64,000 nt of DNA, taken from Yoonia litorea (GTDB taxonomy: Bacteria > Pseudomonadota > Alphaproteobacteria > Rhodobacterales > Rhodobacteraceae). Of the stretch, positions 53,799 to 63,391 are shown piece by piece. Position numbers and translations under genes: made by a program. Location: positions 1,488,001 to 1,552,000 of the forward strand of contig NZ_FOZM01000001.1 in assembly GCF_900114675.1 (NCBI RefSeq), in the 5' to 3' direction. Below the pieces are notes generated by a model. The model did not search any database and was not told where the DNA came from. It worked only from the letters and a program-made list of their open reading frames with translations. Each line of letters starts with the position of its first letter. The stretch's first letter is position 1.

Positions 53799-53927
53799 AG
53801 TTCAGACCATCCATGTAATCGGTGCACGCGGCGACAGGTCCGGACAAATAGACGCCTGAAACCCTTAGCCGCCGTGACAGGTTCTTGGTCCGAAGACCCG
53901 CCATCCGTGGATTTGGCCCATCAATGC

Positions 53928-54830
53928 CTAGTCGGCCTTTGCATATTGGCTAAGGCCATGCGCGATTTGGTCGAAGACGATGCGGATCCGCTTGCTGGTC
54001 TGAAGCTCGCGATGCGTCACCAGCCAAACCGGCATTTGCGGGGTGGGCAGGTCGGGCAGAATCCGCTCAAAACCTGGATCACCCTCGCAAGTCGCGGCGG
54101 GCAAGAGAGATACCCCGTAGCCTGCCTTGACGCAGCCGGAAATGGCGACGCCAGCGTCGCTTCCTATGATGAAGTTGCGCGCGTTGACCGGTATCCCCAG
54201 CCCGTTCATCAAAGCGTGCACCTCGCCTTGTTCGGTCGGACCAACGAAGGTCAGATCCCCAGCCTCACGCGGTGATTTTGGCCGCCCGACACGATCCAGG
54301 TAACTGGGCGCGGCGTAGAGATTTGTTGCCAAACCGCCAAGCCGCCTTGCGACCAATTCAGGCTGCTCGGGCCGCACGTGCCGCACCGCGATGTCCGCCT
54401 CGCGTCGCAAAAGGTCATCAACCGAATTGGACGAGATCAAAATCGGCCGTAATCCGGGCGCCTTATCACGCAAGGGCAAAAGGATGGTCGGCAACAGTTG
54501 CGCGGCCATCATGTCAAATGCCGTGATCCGCACAGTCCCTGACACCTCGGCTGACTGGCTGACGGCTGCCATTGAGACCATCACCGCTGCATCGCTCATG
54601 GCGCGCACGTGATGCAACAGAACGCCGCCCGCCTCGGTCAGATTTGGCCCTTTCGGGCTTCGTTCGAGCAGCGTGACGCCAAGCCTTTCTTCCAGTTCCG
54701 CGATTTGGCGTCCGATGGTCGGCTGGGTGGTCTTAAGCGCGCGCGCAGCAGCACTAAACGTGCCCTCTTCGACCGTCGCCAAGAAAGCACGCACCTGATT
54801 CCAATCAAACGAAATTGCGTCCCAGTTCAT
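53928..54830 (-). CDS. LysR family transcriptional regulator
   Basis: A 300-residue LysR regulator with the HTH at residues 9-60 (NQVRAFLATVEEGTFSAAARA, then TTQPTIGRQIAELEERLG) and an effector-binding domain to about 290. It is divergent from the methyltransferase gene (about 250 bases apart) and convergent with the Glyoxalase_8 gene. Its targets may be the methyltransferase gene or the MATE group. Ligand unknown. Confidence 0.92.
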   Translation of the reverse strand: MNWDAISFDWNQVRAFLATVEEGTFSAAARALKTTQPTIGRQIAELEERLGVTLLERSPKGPNLTEAGGVLLHHVRAMSDAAVMVSMAAVSQSAEVSGTVRITAFDMMAAQLLPTILLPLRDKAPGLRPILISSNSVDDLLRREADIAVRHVRPEQPELVARRLGGLATNLYAAPSYLDRVGRPKSPREAGDLTFVGPTEQGEVHALMNGLGIPVNARNFIIGSDAGVAISGCVKAGYGVSLLPAATCEGDPGFERILPDLPTPQMPVWLVTHRELQTSKRIRIVFDQIAHGLSQYAKAD

Positions 54831-55087
54831 GCATTGACGTATAGCAGAAAGCCATTTTTAGACAATCGATAGATCGCATGCGCATGGCTAGACTGGTGCA
54901 CAAGGGTTGCGATGCACGTTGCGCCCCGAGCAATAGCACCTTGTTCTCGCACGCAGAAAGCGAAGATTTTGAAGTATTCCGGTCATTGCAGCCTTATGGT
55001 GGAAAGACTTTTGACGGCGGCGGGTTACCACCCTTGCTGCCGCGCTTGCCGGTCGGTGCCCAATTCGCATCTTCCCGAGGCCCATCC

Positions 55088-55747
55088 TTGATCACGACCG
55101 AACACATGGACCGTGCGATCCTGCCGGATCAACGCCTGCTGCGTGCTTACGATCGGTTGGCGCCAACTTACGCTTTCCGACATCAGAGGTGGCTTCGATT
55201 TGCAGGTGGTGAGGCGCAGGCGGCCTTAGAGGCAGCTGTGCGCATGGTCCTGGCCTCGGGGTCGACCATCTTGGATGCGGGGGCCGGGACGGGTCAATTT
55301 GCCCGGTCATTGTTGTCTGAAGGGTTTCCACCAGAGCAAATCACGCTGCTTGATCCGTCGCGTGCCATGTTGGAGTATTGTGATGATATTCCGGTGACTA
55401 AAACGCTTGGCCGGATTGAAGAGATGCCGTTCGCAAACCGATCCTTCGACGTGGTGACCTGCGCATGGGCCCTGGAAGTGGTCACCCAACCGGACCTGGC
55501 GCTCAGTGAATTATGCCGTGTTCTGAAGATTGGGGGCGTCTTGTGTCTCACCTTTTGTGCGCAGGCGCCGCTGCGTGATTTGGTTGATTGGGCCATGCGG
55601 AGCGCTGTGAAGCTACGTGGGACTGGCAACTTCCTGCAAACCTTCGATGTCATTGCGGCCTTGCAAGAGACAATGCCTTGCGAAGTGCAGATCATGCCAT
55701 GCTCCGGCCCGGCCGCCACGATCATCGCGCGACGACTGGCAGCCTAG
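55088..55747 (+). CDS. Class I SAM-dependent methyltransferase
   Basis: A UbiE/MenG-like small-molecule methyltransferase of about 219 residues. Motif I is ILDAGAGTGQFARSLL, and the later SFDVVTCAWALEVV and LKIGGVLCLTFC are motifs II and III. The start is uncertain: TTG 55088 has GAGG about seven bases upstream, ATG 55106 is the nearest ATG, and the frame stays open to 54878 with unlike residues. Substrate not readable. The stretch 54831-55087 shows no certain feature. Confidence 0.82.
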   Translation: MITTEHMDRAILPDQRLLRAYDRLAPTYAFRHQRWLRFAGGEAQAALEAAVRMVLASGSTILDAGAGTGQFARSLLSEGFPPEQITLLDPSRAMLEYCDDIPVTKTLGRIEEMPFANRSFDVVTCAWALEVVTQPDLALSELCRVLKIGGVLCLTFCAQAPLRDLVDWAMRSAVKLRGTGNFLQTFDVIAALQETMPCEVQIMPCSGPAATIIARRLAA

Positions 55748-56068
55748 CCGCAATGCAGTCAGTCATTTGTTCCGTCTTGTTTGATTGGTGCGGCGCGAGG
55801 AACAAGTTCACAATCACAGCTTCCGAAGCGTCAAAAGCCATCGTTCGTCGGTTCGCAATTCTCACAATTACAGTTTTCCGACATTGGTGCGCTTCGCGGC
55901 CTTGGTCAATGTAGGCTCGGATCCACCATTAGATCGGTCGCAACATATTTGGCTGAAGGATCACCACGCCCAAACACCGCCGGCCCGGAGCCGATCTCGG
56001 CGAAGTTTGTCCGATGCAACGACGGCCGCAGCCCGCATTGCTGCCTTTCGCCGCAGTCGCGAGATCGC
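55748..56068. repeat. Intergenic region with degenerate repeat pieces
   Basis: About 320 bases after the methyltransferase gene. Weak pieces of the dispersed repeat are visible: CCGACATTGGTGCGCTTCGCGGCC (from 55878) and GCAGCCCGCATTGCTGCC near 56028. No gene is credible here. Confidence 0.4.
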
Positions 56069-56962
56069 CTAAAGCTGCTCCAGCCGGAATCCACGATTGG
56101 CAGAAATGTGGTCTACGAACAGATGCGCCAGACTGTCCTGCGGGCTATTGGCTGGATAGATCGCATAAATGTCGATCTGTGGGAGTTCGATGTCCGGCAG
56201 AAGCTGCACAAGCCGCCCGGCGCCGATGTCATTCGCCACAAGCTCGTAGGCTTCCACCATGAAACCCAGCCCGTTTTCCACGTATCTACGGGCGAGCGTG
56301 TAATTGTCTGCGGTGACCACGATCCGCGGCTCTTTGGCCATCTCGGTGCCAACAACTCGAGACCATGGGATTGGTCGGGCGCGCACCCAGTCCCAGTTAG
56401 ACAGATCGGCGAAAGACGTCGCACGAGGTCGCGCGGCAGCGTATGACGGCGCCGCAAAGAGGCACAGTTGAAGCTGCCCGATCTTGCGCGCCTTGTAGCT
56501 GCTGTCATCCAGATCCTGCACCCGGCCCCTGATTGCGACGTCAAATCCTGATCCCTCGAGCGGTACCGTGCTGTCGGTGAGGTGAATATCCAGTTGTACA
56601 TCAGGGTAGGCCGCAGAAAACCGCGTGTAGTTGTCGACAAGCGGAGTGTGGGCCGTTGGCGTGGCTGCGGTGATCCTCAGCGTGCCCGAGGGCCGATCGG
56701 CCTGCCTCTGAATAGCGGAAAGCCCATCTGCAGCGGCCATCGACATCCTCTGTGACGCCTCGAGCAGCTTTGCACCGGCCTCTGTCAAAGAAATTCGGCG
56801 GGTCGAGCGATAAAGTAAAGGTGTGCCCAGTTGCTCTTCAAGCTTTGATACATGGTGGCTCACCACAGAGGGTGACAAGTTGAGCCGGTCGGCGGCTTTG
56901 CGGAACGTGCCGAGTTCCGCCACGCATTGAAAGATGGCCATGTTGCGAAGCTGGTCGATCAT
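56069..56962 (-). CDS. LysR family transcriptional regulator
   Basis: A 297-residue LysR regulator: HTH at residues 4-60 (RNMAIFQCVAELGTFRKAADR, then LSPSVVSHHVSKLEEQLG) and an effector domain to about 290. Divergent from a 90-residue gene of unknown function with 121 bases between them. A perfect 12-base palindrome lies seven bases upstream of its start codon and could be its autoregulatory site. Confidence 0.93.
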   Translation of the reverse strand: MIDQLRNMAIFQCVAELGTFRKAADRLNLSPSVVSHHVSKLEEQLGTPLLYRSTRRISLTEAGAKLLEASQRMSMAAADGLSAIQRQADRPSGTLRITAATPTAHTPLVDNYTRFSAAYPDVQLDIHLTDSTVPLEGSGFDVAIRGRVQDLDDSSYKARKIGQLQLCLFAAPSYAAARPRATSFADLSNWDWVRARPIPWSRVVGTEMAKEPRIVVTADNYTLARRYVENGLGFMVEAYELVANDIGAGRLVQLLPDIELPQIDIYAIYPANSPQDSLAHLFVDHISANRGFRLEQL

Positions 56963-56968
56963 TGTTCG

Positions 56969-56980
56969 ATCTCATGAGAT
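56969..56980. promoter_or_regulatory. Palindromic operator candidate beside the LysR gene
   Basis: ATCTCATGAGAT, a perfect 12-base palindrome, lies just upstream of the LysR start (56962) and within the divergent promoter gap before 57084. Position fits LysR autorepression; this is an inference from place and symmetry only. Confidence 0.4.
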
Positions 56981-57083
56981 AGTGATTTCGATCATGCGTA
57001 TATTATGCGACAATCGCAAATGTGCCATCCTTTCTGTGTCGCCGGGCTGACCCGGTTCATGTTCTCACTGGAAAGGATCAACC

Positions 57084-57356
57084 ATGACACTTTTTGCATC
57101 AATCGTCCGTCGCACCGGACCGCGCAGCCAGGAAGAGATGGACGCCTACAAAGCGGCCCATCAAAAGGTTTTCGGCAACTGCGCTGATGTCCCGACGTTC
57201 TTGAGGTCACCCAAGGATGACACACTCGCCGCTGTTGTCGGTGAGGTGCACGATCTAGAGGAAATGCGTCGGATCAGCCGGACACCGGAAGGCGACGCGC
57301 TCATGCGCAAGTACGGCTTTCTTGAGCAGCTCGATTACTTCATTGAGGAGGCATAG
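57084..57356 (+). CDS. Small uncharacterised protein divergent from LysR
   Basis: A 90-residue soluble protein. The pattern of a first strand (TLFASIVRR), an Arg/Glu-rich helix (SQEEMDAYKAAHQKVFG), a second strand pair (TLAAVVGEVHD) and a final aromatic helix is reminiscent of small dimeric alpha+beta-barrel proteins, but I cannot name a family. AAAGGA about nine bases before the ATG supports translation. Placed opposite a LysR gene, it is the best candidate target of that regulator. Confidence 0.7.
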   Translation: MTLFASIVRRTGPRSQEEMDAYKAAHQKVFGNCADVPTFLRSPKDDTLAAVVGEVHDLEEMRRISRTPEGDALMRKYGFLEQLDYFIEEA

Positions 57357-58583
57357 GCCGTGTTGCACGAGCTCCTGATCACTTTGGCCAAATCCGGTCT
57401 AGGCGGGGGACGGCCAAGGAGGTCGGTCCTCGCGCATCTCAATCGCGACCCCATGGATTTTCACCTTCAGTGTTTGCTGAGTGCACGCCAGCATTTCAGC
57501 CATTTCGGGTGCAGCCTGAATTGAACTTGCGCACAACACAGGAAAGGTCCGATCCGCGACCGTCTTCGGATCGGCCTCGGTGCCTGGATCTTCAAGCCGC
57601 CAGAGCGTTGGTCGAAATGCTGACGCCATTCTCCGACAGAAACTGGGCAAAGTGTCATTTGCGCATGATGCAGGATCACATCCTCACGACCGCGGACCAG
57701 CAATGTAGCCTCGCGGCAAGACCCAATTGAACTCGACGAACTCACCGGCGCTTCCGGCCCAAAGCTGCCGCTCATCCTACCATGCCACTGCTGCGCTGCG
57801 GCCCGTAATTCCGGACTTTCGCTGCAGGTGCTAAATCGAGCCTGAAACGAACTGGTGGTGTGCGGGACCTTGCTGACTTCGGATTTAACCTCACACACAT
57901 GTTCAATCACGCTACGCATCACCGAGGTCAAGTCCATGGAATATTGACTGGTTTTGGCATCGATCCTGGTTCAACGGACCTCCCCATGTTGCCTGATGTC
58001 GCCCAAGCTGCAAACAGTACTTGAGGCATCTTGCGCAAGCCGGAAGCCGTCATTCGCACGTCGTGCGGCATCGGTGACTCTGGGCTCCTTGCGGACATCG
58101 GAGGCAGCGCAGCGTCCTGTCCGATTTGGTAGGAGGCCATCGACATGAAAGGCCCAAAGCTGCCGTTGACCACTAACGCTCAATGCTGCGCTCGCAGCCT
58201 GCGATGCCGACATTCGCCGCGCTTGCACCAAGCCGAAGGGTTCGAATTCACACTTCGCGGGACAGTGCGGCCTTTCCGTTCTGCTAGCGGAATGGCGGCT
58301 ATCAGAGCACTACCACGGTGGCATTCTGCGTGTCGAGCGGAGAGCGGTCGTTTGCTGCAGGTGTAAGTGGGTTCTAGCCAGCAACAAAGGCAGTCATTCG
58401 GCTAGACAGGTGTGAGAAACAGGGGCCAGAGAACTGATGTCCTCAGCCAGAACCTGTAGTCGCTGACAACTCAGCTGGCGAGAAAACACGACCAAAAAGC
58501 GAGCCGATCTCTTGACAGTGGAATTTATGGCCGTGTTGCCAATACTGCTGGCGAAATCATCGCCTCTAGCGTCCTACGCCCAG
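57357..58583. repeat. Large gene-free region with two repeat copies
   Basis: About 1.2 kb without a credible gene. Copies of the dispersed repeat lie at 57756-57842 and 58151-58234, with the words GGCCCAAAGCTGCCG, CTGCGCTGCGGCC or ATGCTGCGCTCGCAGCC, and CCGGACTTTCGCTGCAGG or CCGACATTCGCCGCG in the same order. A left-facing frame at 57399-57650 (83 codons, ending in a Pro/Trp-rich tail) may be a gene remnant but lacks start signals. The rest is unassigned. Confidence 0.55.
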
Positions 58584-59657
58584 TCAGGCGACGCTCGTTT
58601 CGTTCAGGTCGAAGGCGGCGGCGAGCGTTTCGGCCATGGCCGCAAGGTCGAAGTCGGGGTTGGCCCTTCTGAACTGCCTGACGATCTCTGCGGGGACCGC
58701 TTCAGGTCCCTTGAGGGCCCCGCCCATCGCGCCGGCCATTGCGGCGATGGAATCGCTGTCATTGCCGATGCTTGCCGCCAGGCGGACGATCAACCAGGGG
58801 TCGCCCTTGGCGTAGGCAAAGATTCCGATGGCGCAGGGGACGGATTCCGCGGCCAGCACTGAGTTGCCCACTTCCGCCTCCAGCCGCTCCAGAACTTGCC
58901 AATCGTTCTCGACCGTCCCGGCAATGGAGAGAGCCATCTCCATGCGGGCGGCAAACCGCGGCCCAGCCTCGAGCCGCGCATGGGTGGCGGCAAGTCTGCG
59001 CCCCCGGCTCGCGCCCTCTCGGCAGGCCTCGATCACGTCGGCAACGGTGGCCCCTGCCGTCATTGCGCCCGACGTGCCACAGGCGATAGCGCAGGCCGCC
59101 TCGATGGCGACACTGGCATCATGCGACGGCAGGCAGGTCAGCAGCGTCATCTCGCAGGTGGCGGCAAGATCGCCGGGGTGGCACATGCCGATCGGCGCGC
59201 AGCGCATCGCCGCGCCATTGGTCGCCCCGATGTTGGTCATCTTGCGGTCGGAGGTTCCGATGATGCCGAAACGCGTCGGGTCACGCCCGTCTTTCAGGGC
59301 GCTGATCAGGGCCTCGGTGCTGGGGCCCATGAAGCCCGCCTTGGGCGAGGTTTCGCGCCATTCGACAAGGCAGTCGATCCAGTCCGCGTTGGAAAAGGCC
59401 GGTCCGCGCTCTATCAACTTGCGCGCCAGATAGTACATCTGGCTGGCGTCATCGGTGATTTCCGCGATCTTGCCTCCATTGGCACCAGCAAAGGTGTCCG
59501 GTTGCGGCGCGACAAAGCGGTCGAGCAGGCCGTCTCCGAACCTGTCGCGGATTTCGGACATCGTGTATTGCTCGGTCGGGGCGCCGAGCGCATCCCCGAT
59601 TCCGGCAACCAGAAGCCCGGAATGGATCTTTTGTACCAGTTCGTCAGGCTTGTGCAT
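58584..59657 (-). CDS. ADP-ribosylglycohydrolase family protein
   Basis: A 357-residue helical enzyme of the ADP-ribosylglycohydrolase/ARH family. The metal-binding signatures are present: GIGDALGAPTE (residues 19-29), ITDDASQMYYL (about 66-76) and NDSDSIAAMAGAMGGAL near residues 300-316. Relatives remove ADP-ribose from proteins or cleave N- and O-glycosides of ribose. It overlaps the end of the ABC permease gene by 14 bases and ends the operon, so it probably processes the compound the ABC system imports rather than modified proteins. That link is inference. Confidence 0.9.
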   Translation of the reverse strand: MHKPDELVQKIHSGLLVAGIGDALGAPTEQYTMSEIRDRFGDGLLDRFVAPQPDTFAGANGGKIAEITDDASQMYYLARKLIERGPAFSNADWIDCLVEWRETSPKAGFMGPSTEALISALKDGRDPTRFGIIGTSDRKMTNIGATNGAAMRCAPIGMCHPGDLAATCEMTLLTCLPSHDASVAIEAACAIACGTSGAMTAGATVADVIEACREGASRGRRLAATHARLEAGPRFAARMEMALSIAGTVENDWQVLERLEAEVGNSVLAAESVPCAIGIFAYAKGDPWLIVRLAASIGNDSDSIAAMAGAMGGALKGPEAVPAEIVRQFRRANPDFDLAAMAETLAAAFDLNETSVA

Positions 59658-60672
59658 CGGGGGTGTCCTTTCGGCGCGCGTTGAGGGTAATCAGCTCCGC
59701 CGCCACCTGGGCCCGTGTGCGGCGCTGGCGCCGCCAGGCAAAGGCCAGCAGGGCCAGGATCGTGACCAGGGGGGCGACGGAGAATACGACGGCGGTCGGC
59801 ACATCCAGCAGGCCCAACTGCGCCGCAAAGACGCTGGCCAGGCCGAAGAAGGCTGCCGCACCGGCCGTTCCGAAGACCGACCGTGCTCCAAGAAAGATAG
59901 CCGCCAAGGCCAGGAACCCGCGCCCGGCGGTCATGTTGGCCTGAAACAGTGTCAGGTAGCCCATCGACAGATAGATGCCCCCCAGCCCCGCCAGAAACCC
60001 GCTGAGAAGGATCGCGACATACTGGATGCGCTTGACCGGTACGCCGACTGTCCGGCAGGCATCGGGGTTTTCGCCCACCGCGCGCAGGCGCAGGCCAAGG
60101 CGGGTCTTATGCAGGAAGACCCAGACCAGCCCGATGGCCAGAAGCGCTGCATAGACGAGCACATGGTGCCCGTTTCCGTTGGCCCCGGCAAAGAGTCCCC
60201 CGATCACCGGGATGTCCTGGAGGAGCCTGAGCGGCAGGGTCGGCAGGGCAAAGCTGGTCAGCCCGGCGGAAGACCCCTTGTCGCCCGAGATCGAGAACAG
60301 AAGGAACACGGTCAGGCCCGCAGCAAGGATATTGATCCCGACACCCGCGATGATCAGGTTCGCGTCGAATTCGAGGTAAAATACGGCCAAAACAAGCGCG
60401 AGAAGCATCGCGGCGCCCAGCCCCGCCGCCGCCCCCACAAGCGCAAAGAAAAGCGGGCTGGCCTCGGGCCAGACGCTCGCCGCCCAGGTCGATCCGACGA
60501 CGCCGAAGAAGGCGGCGATCAGCATCATCCCTTCAAGTGCCACATTGATGACGCCCGCCAGTTCGGAAATCAGGCCGCCAAGGGCGGCAAACACCATGGG
60601 CGTGGCCGCGCGCAGGATCGCCGCAAAGAAGGAGGCCGTCAGCAGGGTCTGGAAGAACTCAACGATCGTCAT
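59644..60672 (-). CDS. Nucleoside-type ABC transporter permease (second subunit)
   Basis: A 342-residue permease of the branched-chain/nucleoside (BmpD-NupQ-like) type with about ten membrane segments. The motif ELAGVINVALEGMMLIAAF near residues 31-49 and MGYLTLFQANMTAGRGFLALA are characteristic. GAAGGAG before ATG 60672 supports this start over the ATG at 60699. It overlaps the first permease gene by four bases (ATGA) and the next gene by 14. It forms the membrane channel together with the upstream permease. Confidence 0.93.
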   Translation of the reverse strand: MTIVEFFQTLLTASFFAAILRAATPMVFAALGGLISELAGVINVALEGMMLIAAFFGVVGSTWAASVWPEASPLFFALVGAAAGLGAAMLLALVLAVFYLEFDANLIIAGVGINILAAGLTVFLLFSISGDKGSSAGLTSFALPTLPLRLLQDIPVIGGLFAGANGNGHHVLVYAALLAIGLVWVFLHKTRLGLRLRAVGENPDACRTVGVPVKRIQYVAILLSGFLAGLGGIYLSMGYLTLFQANMTAGRGFLALAAIFLGARSVFGTAGAAAFFGLASVFAAQLGLLDVPTAVVFSVAPLVTILALLAFAWRRQRRTRAQVAAELITLNARRKDTPDAQA

Positions 60673-61769
60673 CGGGCGCTCCTTCCCAGCCCGATCCATT
60701 GACCGAGCCGCGGTAGCAGGTTCTCCGACACGATCAGCAGGATGATGATCGCCTGAACGACAAGGACCATTTCGCGGCTGACATCGGTTGTACGCTCCAT
60801 CACCTGTGCTCCGGCGCGCAAGTAGCCATAGAATAGGGCCGCTGGTAGGATCAGTCGCGGGTCGTTGCGCGCCAGCAGGGCGACCACGATCCCCTCGAAA
60901 CCAAGCCCCGCCGGGAAGTCGCTGGGCAGGCGCTTGAGGATGGCGTTGGCAATGTGGAACCCGGCCATGCCCGCCGCCGCGCCGCCAAGCGCCATGGACA
61001 GGGCGACGGTGCGGTCCACCGGCATACCCATGCGCCGCCCGAAGGCCGGGTTCTGGCCCACCACGCGCAGTTCGTAGCCCATATTGGTGCGGGACAGGAA
61101 CAGGTAAGCCAGCAGGCAGACCAGGGGGGCTACCGCGATCATCCAGGTGACGTTTGTCCGGTGGATCAGCGGGTTCAGGATCGCGGCATCCTGAAAGAAG
61201 GGCGTGACGATGAACCCGGCCTGCCGGTCCAGCATGAGGAATGTGACGCAGTAGATGAAGAACTGGATCGCGATGACGTTCAGCATCAGCGTCGTCACGA
61301 TCTCGTTCGCGCCGGCCCTGGCCTTCATGACCCCGGGCAGCCAGCCCCAGGCAAAGCCCGCGATGACGGCGGCGAGAAAGGCGAGCGGGATCAGGACGAT
61401 GCCCGGCAGGGGCAGGTAGATGCTGACCACGGCAGAGGCCAGCGCGCCGAGGAACATTTGCCCGTCCGCGCCGAGCGAGAACTGCTGCGCCCGGAACGGG
61501 ATCGCCACAGCCAGGCCGACCAGTGCGAGGGTGATGCTGTCTTCGAGGAATGTGCCGAACCGGGTCATTCCGCGCCAGCGCACCGTCCCGTCATCGAGGG
61601 TCGAGGCCGACGGCAGCGGCCCGGTCAGGATTGCGTCGAACACTTTCGTCGGCTCTTCGCTGATGAAGAGAACGATGACCATGCCGATCAGCAGGCCGAT
61701 CACGATGACCACCAGCGTTTTGATGACTTCCTGAAGGACCGAACCCTGCCCCCCCGCGATGCTAGACAT
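60669..61769 (-). CDS. Nucleoside-type ABC transporter permease (first subunit)
   Basis: A 366-residue permease, partner of the gene before it in the list. The typical motif is PFRAQQFSLGADGQMFLGAL (about 90-109), then a membrane domain with GANEIVTTLMLNVIAIQ. The N-terminal segment lies before a periplasmic loop (VFDAILTGPLPSAS). It overlaps the ATPase gene by eight bases. The pair matches the NupP/NupQ-type arrangement of nucleoside or ribose-linked importers. Confidence 0.93.
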   Translation of the reverse strand: MSSIAGGQGSVLQEVIKTLVVIVIGLLIGMVIVLFISEEPTKVFDAILTGPLPSASTLDDGTVRWRGMTRFGTFLEDSITLALVGLAVAIPFRAQQFSLGADGQMFLGALASAVVSIYLPLPGIVLIPLAFLAAVIAGFAWGWLPGVMKARAGANEIVTTLMLNVIAIQFFIYCVTFLMLDRQAGFIVTPFFQDAAILNPLIHRTNVTWMIAVAPLVCLLAYLFLSRTNMGYELRVVGQNPAFGRRMGMPVDRTVALSMALGGAAAGMAGFHIANAILKRLPSDFPAGLGFEGIVVALLARNDPRLILPAALFYGYLRAGAQVMERTTDVSREMVLVVQAIIILLIVSENLLPRLGQWIGLGRSAR

Positions 61770-63330
61770 GGGCGTGCTCCGGCTGTTGGTCGATGCAGCC
61801 GTTCGCGCCGGCCTTGCGTTCTGCCCCCAGCATGTAGAGTCCCAGCACGTTCTCGTCGGCCTCTTCGGCCCGGAAATGCGCCACGATCTGGCCCTTGAAC
61901 AGGACGATGATCCTGTCTGACAGCGCGATGGTTTCCTCCAGATCGGCCGAGATCAGCAGCACGGCGGTGCCCGCGTCGCGCAGATCGACCAGTTGCTGAC
62001 GCAACCCCTCGGCCGCGCCGATATCGACGCCGCGGGTCGGCTGGGCGGCGATCAGGAACCGGGGCTGGGTGGTGAATTCGCGGCCCAGCACGACCTTCTG
62101 CATGTTGCCACCCGAAAGCGCGCCGATGGGGGTCTGTTCCGACGTGGTCTTGACACCGAAGGCGGCGATCATCTCGCGCGTGGCTGCGTTTACGGCATTG
62201 CGGTCGCGAATGCCGCGGCGCGAAAAGCGGGGGTTTCGGTATTCGGCGGCGACGAAATTCTCTTCGATCGACATGTCGGTCACGATGCCGTCATGGATGC
62301 GGTCTTCGGGAATGGCGGCGATGCCCAGTGCCCGCGCCGCGGCCACGCCGCGTCCAGTAAAGACCGTGCCCCCGATCCGCGCCGCCCCTTCTGCGGGCTC
62401 CAGCAGGCCGGTCAGAACCTGGCCAAGCGCGGCCTGGCCGTTACCCTCGACCCCCGCCACGCCAAGGATTTCGCCGGGGCGGATGTCAAAGCTGACCCGG
62501 TTCAGTCGAACCCGGCCATCAAGGCCGATCAGCGTCAGGTCGCGGGCGGTGACGCTTGCGGGCAGGTCCGGGCTGCGCCGCTCGGCCGGTTTGTGCGACA
62601 AGGGGCGTCCGACCATCATCTCGGCGATTTTGGCGACGGTCACGTCCCGGGGCTCGACACGGCCTGTTACCTGGCCGTCGCGCATGACCGTCACACGATC
62701 GGCCACCTCCTTTACCTCAACCAGCTTGTGGGTGATGAAGACCACGGTCATGCCAAGCTCTGTCAAGCCCCTGATCGCCTTGAACAGATCGCGGGTTTCC
62801 TGCGGGGTCAGAACCGCCGTCGGCTCGTCCAACAACAGAATGCGGGCGCCCTTGTAGAGCACCTTGAGGATCTCGATCCGCTGTTTCTGCCCCACGGCCA
62901 GGCGGGCCACTGTGGCAGCCGGGTCGATGTTCATGCCATAGGTGGCCGCGACCTCGGCCACCTCCCGGTTCATCTTCGCGCGATCGAGGAACGGCCCCCT
63001 CACAGGCTCGGCCCCGAGGGCGATGTTTTCAGCCACGCTGAGGCTTTCGAGCAGCATCATGTGCTGGTGAACAAGGCCGATATGGAGGTCGATGGCGTCC
63101 TGTGGCGTCGTCAGCCGGACTTGCTGTCCCGCGACCGCGATCCTGCCCGTCGTCGGCTGTTCCAGCCCGTAGAGCATCTTCATCACGGTCGACTTGCCGG
63201 CGCCGTTCTCGCCCACGATGGCGTGGATCTCGCCGCGCCGCAGGTCGAACGACACGCCTTTGACCGCTTCGGTGCCGTTCGGATAGGTCTTGCCCAACCC
63301 GTCCACCGCCAGGACGATTTCATTCTGCAT
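61762..63330 (-). CDS. Nucleoside-type ABC transporter ATPase, two ATP-binding domains
   Basis: A 522-residue fused ATPase like those of RbsA/NupO importers. Domain 1 has Walker A GENGAGKST and LLLDEPTAVL; domain 2 has Walker A-like GVEGNGQAALGQ, which is degenerate as usual for the second half, and the LSGGNMQKVVLGRE signature. The start at ATG 63330 follows AAGGA six bases upstream; 40 codons further upstream are open but unlike the family. It energises uptake through the two permeases encoded next. Confidence 0.94.
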   Translation of the reverse strand: MQNEIVLAVDGLGKTYPNGTEAVKGVSFDLRRGEIHAIVGENGAGKSTVMKMLYGLEQPTTGRIAVAGQQVRLTTPQDAIDLHIGLVHQHMMLLESLSVAENIALGAEPVRGPFLDRAKMNREVAEVAATYGMNIDPAATVARLAVGQKQRIEILKVLYKGARILLLDEPTAVLTPQETRDLFKAIRGLTELGMTVVFITHKLVEVKEVADRVTVMRDGQVTGRVEPRDVTVAKIAEMMVGRPLSHKPAERRSPDLPASVTARDLTLIGLDGRVRLNRVSFDIRPGEILGVAGVEGNGQAALGQVLTGLLEPAEGAARIGGTVFTGRGVAAARALGIAAIPEDRIHDGIVTDMSIEENFVAAEYRNPRFSRRGIRDRNAVNAATREMIAAFGVKTTSEQTPIGALSGGNMQKVVLGREFTTQPRFLIAAQPTRGVDIGAAEGLRQQLVDLRDAGTAVLLISADLEETIALSDRIIVLFKGQIVAHFRAEEADENVLGLYMLGAERKAGANGCIDQQPEHAHV

Positions 63331-63351
63331 GCGGGTCCTTCCCCCTCGGTC

Positions 63352-63377
63352 CCCCGGGCGGGGAGGTACGCCCGGGG
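63352..63377 (-). terminator. Hairpin between binding-protein and ATPase genes
   Basis: CCCCGGGCG (63352-63360) pairs exactly with CGCCCGGGG (63369-63377) around eight bases, in the 61-base gap between the binding-protein stop and the ATPase start. There is no T-run; such hairpins usually lower expression of the distal genes relative to the binding protein. Confidence 0.6.
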
Positions 63378-63391
63378 TGAAGTGCCCGCGC

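Noticed and set aside
57399-57650. 83-codon minus-strand frame in the gene-free region
   Set aside because: No start signal, odd composition and repeat-rich surroundings; at most a remnant.
59455-60702. 415-codon open frame on the plus strand
   Set aside because: Antisense to the permease and ADP-ribosylglycohydrolase genes; extreme Arg/Gln/Asp/Lys composition and no family.
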